A DNA stretch of 64,000 nt from contig NZDE01000014.1 of NCBI GenBank assembly GCA_002690045.1, positions 29,365 to 93,364 of the forward strand. The letters run 5' to 3'. Positions 63,052 to 64,000 of the stretch are shown here, one piece after another (the first letter of the stretch is position 1; each line of letters begins with the position of its first letter). The position numbers were made by a program, and so were the translations under genes. The notes under the pieces are model-generated. The model did not search any database. It was given only the letters and a program-made list of their open reading frames with translations, and was not told the origin of the DNA. Origin of the DNA: Alphaproteobacteria bacterium (GTDB lineage: Bacteria; Pseudomonadota; Alphaproteobacteria; Micavibrionales; Micavibrionaceae).

Positions 63052-64000
63052 TCAGCGTAAAGGCACGTCTCGCAAATGTTTATCGATTGCGTCGATCATG
63101 TCTTTGGTTAACGGCAAATGGGATTTCTCTTTCGCCCATATCTCATAAAAGCCTTCCCCCGTTTGCTTTGCTGTATCCTGCACCAGCTTCTCTGGCAGCA
63201 TGGCTTTGGCGGCTAAGTGCGATAGCTCGTCAAAAGTAAAATCACTGAATTTCTTACTACGACTGACTTTTAGCGCAGCACTATTGTCAGGAATATAAGG
63301 AATAGTCGAAACAAAATCATAAGCAGGCGCAATGGATGCCGTGCGTTTATCTTTATAGATCACAGACCAGTTTTTAAGGTGCATATCGGCATTGCCGATC
63401 AGCGTGTTAAACACCAGCCTGCGGATAAACTCGGCGATATCCTCTTCTTGTCCTTCTATGCCAATAACCTGCGCGATATTGCGCATACTGGCTTTTTTGT
63501 ATTTATCCTGCGGGTATACGCCGAAAACCTGCGCAAAGTCTTCAATATGAATTGCTTGCCCATCGGCGCGGTCAAAGCGTTTAATCGCAAATGCGCTATT
63601 ACCAAACTTGCCAATGCCTTCTGGGATATTGGCAATCTGTTCAATCGGCAGTAGCTGCGTTTCAGGTACGTCCATACCTAACATGCGCGCCATTTCCATC
63701 ATTGAATATTCGTTTTCTGGTACAGCCTCAAAGCGAGATGATGGCAATTTCACTATCCATGAACCGCCTGTACCGGAGGCCGGAATAGTCAATCCGCCAC
63801 TGGCATGCTGCACGGCTGAAAATTTTAGCTGCACACCCGCCAGAGAAAAGCGCATAGGCGCTTCGTGCTTGGTCTCTTCTTCGATATCTTCATGTACGTT
63901 GGGCGGCAATGCCTCACCATCAGCAGGCATAACCGTAATGGCTCCCGCTAAGTCTTGCCCCAACACCCAAAGTAAGAAAAACTCTCGTGCAGGGTTTACC
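63052..64000 (-). CDS. HipA-domain kinase-like toxin (5' truncated by window)
   Basis: Serine/threonine kinase-like protein of the HipA family, toxins that in E. coli phosphorylate GltX. The frame is open to the window edge, so the N-terminus is missing. Visible parts: REFFLLWVLGQDLAGAITV (N-terminal subdomain end), FSLAGVQLKFSAVQHASGGL, WIVKLPSSRFEAVPENEYSM, FAIKRFDRADGQAIHIEDFA, and the catalytic NTLIGNADMHLKNWSVIYKD with APAYDFVSTIPY (the Asp-Phe metal site). It ends 102 bases before the HTH gene, separated by the operator. Presumably a toxin-antitoxin unit, though a separate hipB could lie beyond the edge. Confidence 0.9.
   Translation of the reverse strand, partial: VNPAREFFLLWVLGQDLAGAITVMPADGEALPPNVHEDIEEETKHEAPMRFSLAGVQLKFSAVQHASGGLTIPASGTGGSWIVKLPSSRFEAVPENEYSMMEMARMLGMDVPETQLLPIEQIANIPEGIGKFGNSAFAIKRFDRADGQAIHIEDFAQVFGVYPQDKYKKASMRNIAQVIGIEGQEEDIAEFIRRLVFNTLIGNADMHLKNWSVIYKDKRTASIAPAYDFVSTIPYIPDNSAALKVSRSKKFSDFTFDELSHLAAKAMLPEKLVQDTAKQTGEGFYEIWAKEKSHLPLTKDMIDAIDKHLRDVPLR

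Noticed and set aside
53180..64000. Right attachment site for the tRNA-Ser integrase
   Set aside because: No second copy of the tRNA 3' end (TTCGAATCCCACCGTTTCC) was found by eye in the rest of the window.
1..64000. CRISPR array
   Set aside because: No regularly spaced repeat-spacer structure and no cas genes; the 12-base repeats at 53370 have no spacers.

Overview
The window looks like a chromosomal segment of an alphaproteobacterium with moderate to low GC. The taxonomic signals are gene orders that are common in Alphaproteobacteria: xerD divergent from aroK-aroB-CNNM transporter; bolA divergent from dnaJ-cobS-cobT; and miaB-phoH-ybeY-corC-lnt-XRE-metK-trmB. The pseudopilin with an N-terminus of the LLIGGVLKGQELI type also recalls Micavibrio-like and Rhodospirillales-like genomes. 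This placement is inference; there is no rRNA in the window.

Positions 1-53100 are mainly core chromosome. leuD (cut by the window edge) and leuB are followed by an NfeD/slipin membrane pair and a lone pseudopilin. A minus-strand surface-glycan operon follows (TetR, DUF2330, GT2-GtrA, GT39-like). A macro-like gene and an oligopeptide-type binding protein are then transcribed divergently, with only 12 bases between their start codons. Next come a lipoprotein, a CNNM transporter, aroB, aroK, a tiny membrane protein, xerD and accA. The 19-28 kb stretch holds RHH, bolA, dnaJ, cobS, cobT, a YgjP-type peptidase, a PHA depolymerase, and two odd relatives of late cobalamin enzymes (CobD/CbiB-like, and a CobT/CobU-like phosphoribosyltransferase whose catalytic Glu appears to be Gln). 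From 28 to 37 kb there are rpmB, a Tgt lacking its zinc cysteines, two isochorismatase-fold hydrolases, a redoxin, leuC coupled to a degenerate HD-GYP-like gene, and three tandem ELM1-like (DUF1022) putative glycosyltransferases. A 1240-residue membrane-anchored coiled-coil protein, an AGCS symporter and a 2-hydroxyacid dehydrogenase lead into the conserved miaB to trmB block and a lone TerD protein.

Positions 53180-64000 are a mobile accessory region. tRNA-Ser(GCT) is followed directly by a DUF6538-type tyrosine integrase, the usual layout for a tRNA-integrated island. The cargo is a two-gene AAA ATPase/HNH nuclease pair with the architecture of Septu (PtuAB) anti-phage systems, an unrecognised HTH protein, an orphan VirD4/TraG-like coupling protein with three small unknown membrane-associated genes, an AlpA-like regulator, a second (P4-type) integrase with candidate arm sites, and an XRE regulator with a near-textbook operator/promoter beside a HipA-type kinase cut by the window end. 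No right attachment site was found, so the island probably continues beyond base 64000.

The best candidates for new biology are the PtuAB-like pair, the zinc-less Tgt, the late-cobalamin pseudoenzyme pair, the ELM1-like triplet, and the unknown small-gene operon behind the coupling protein.
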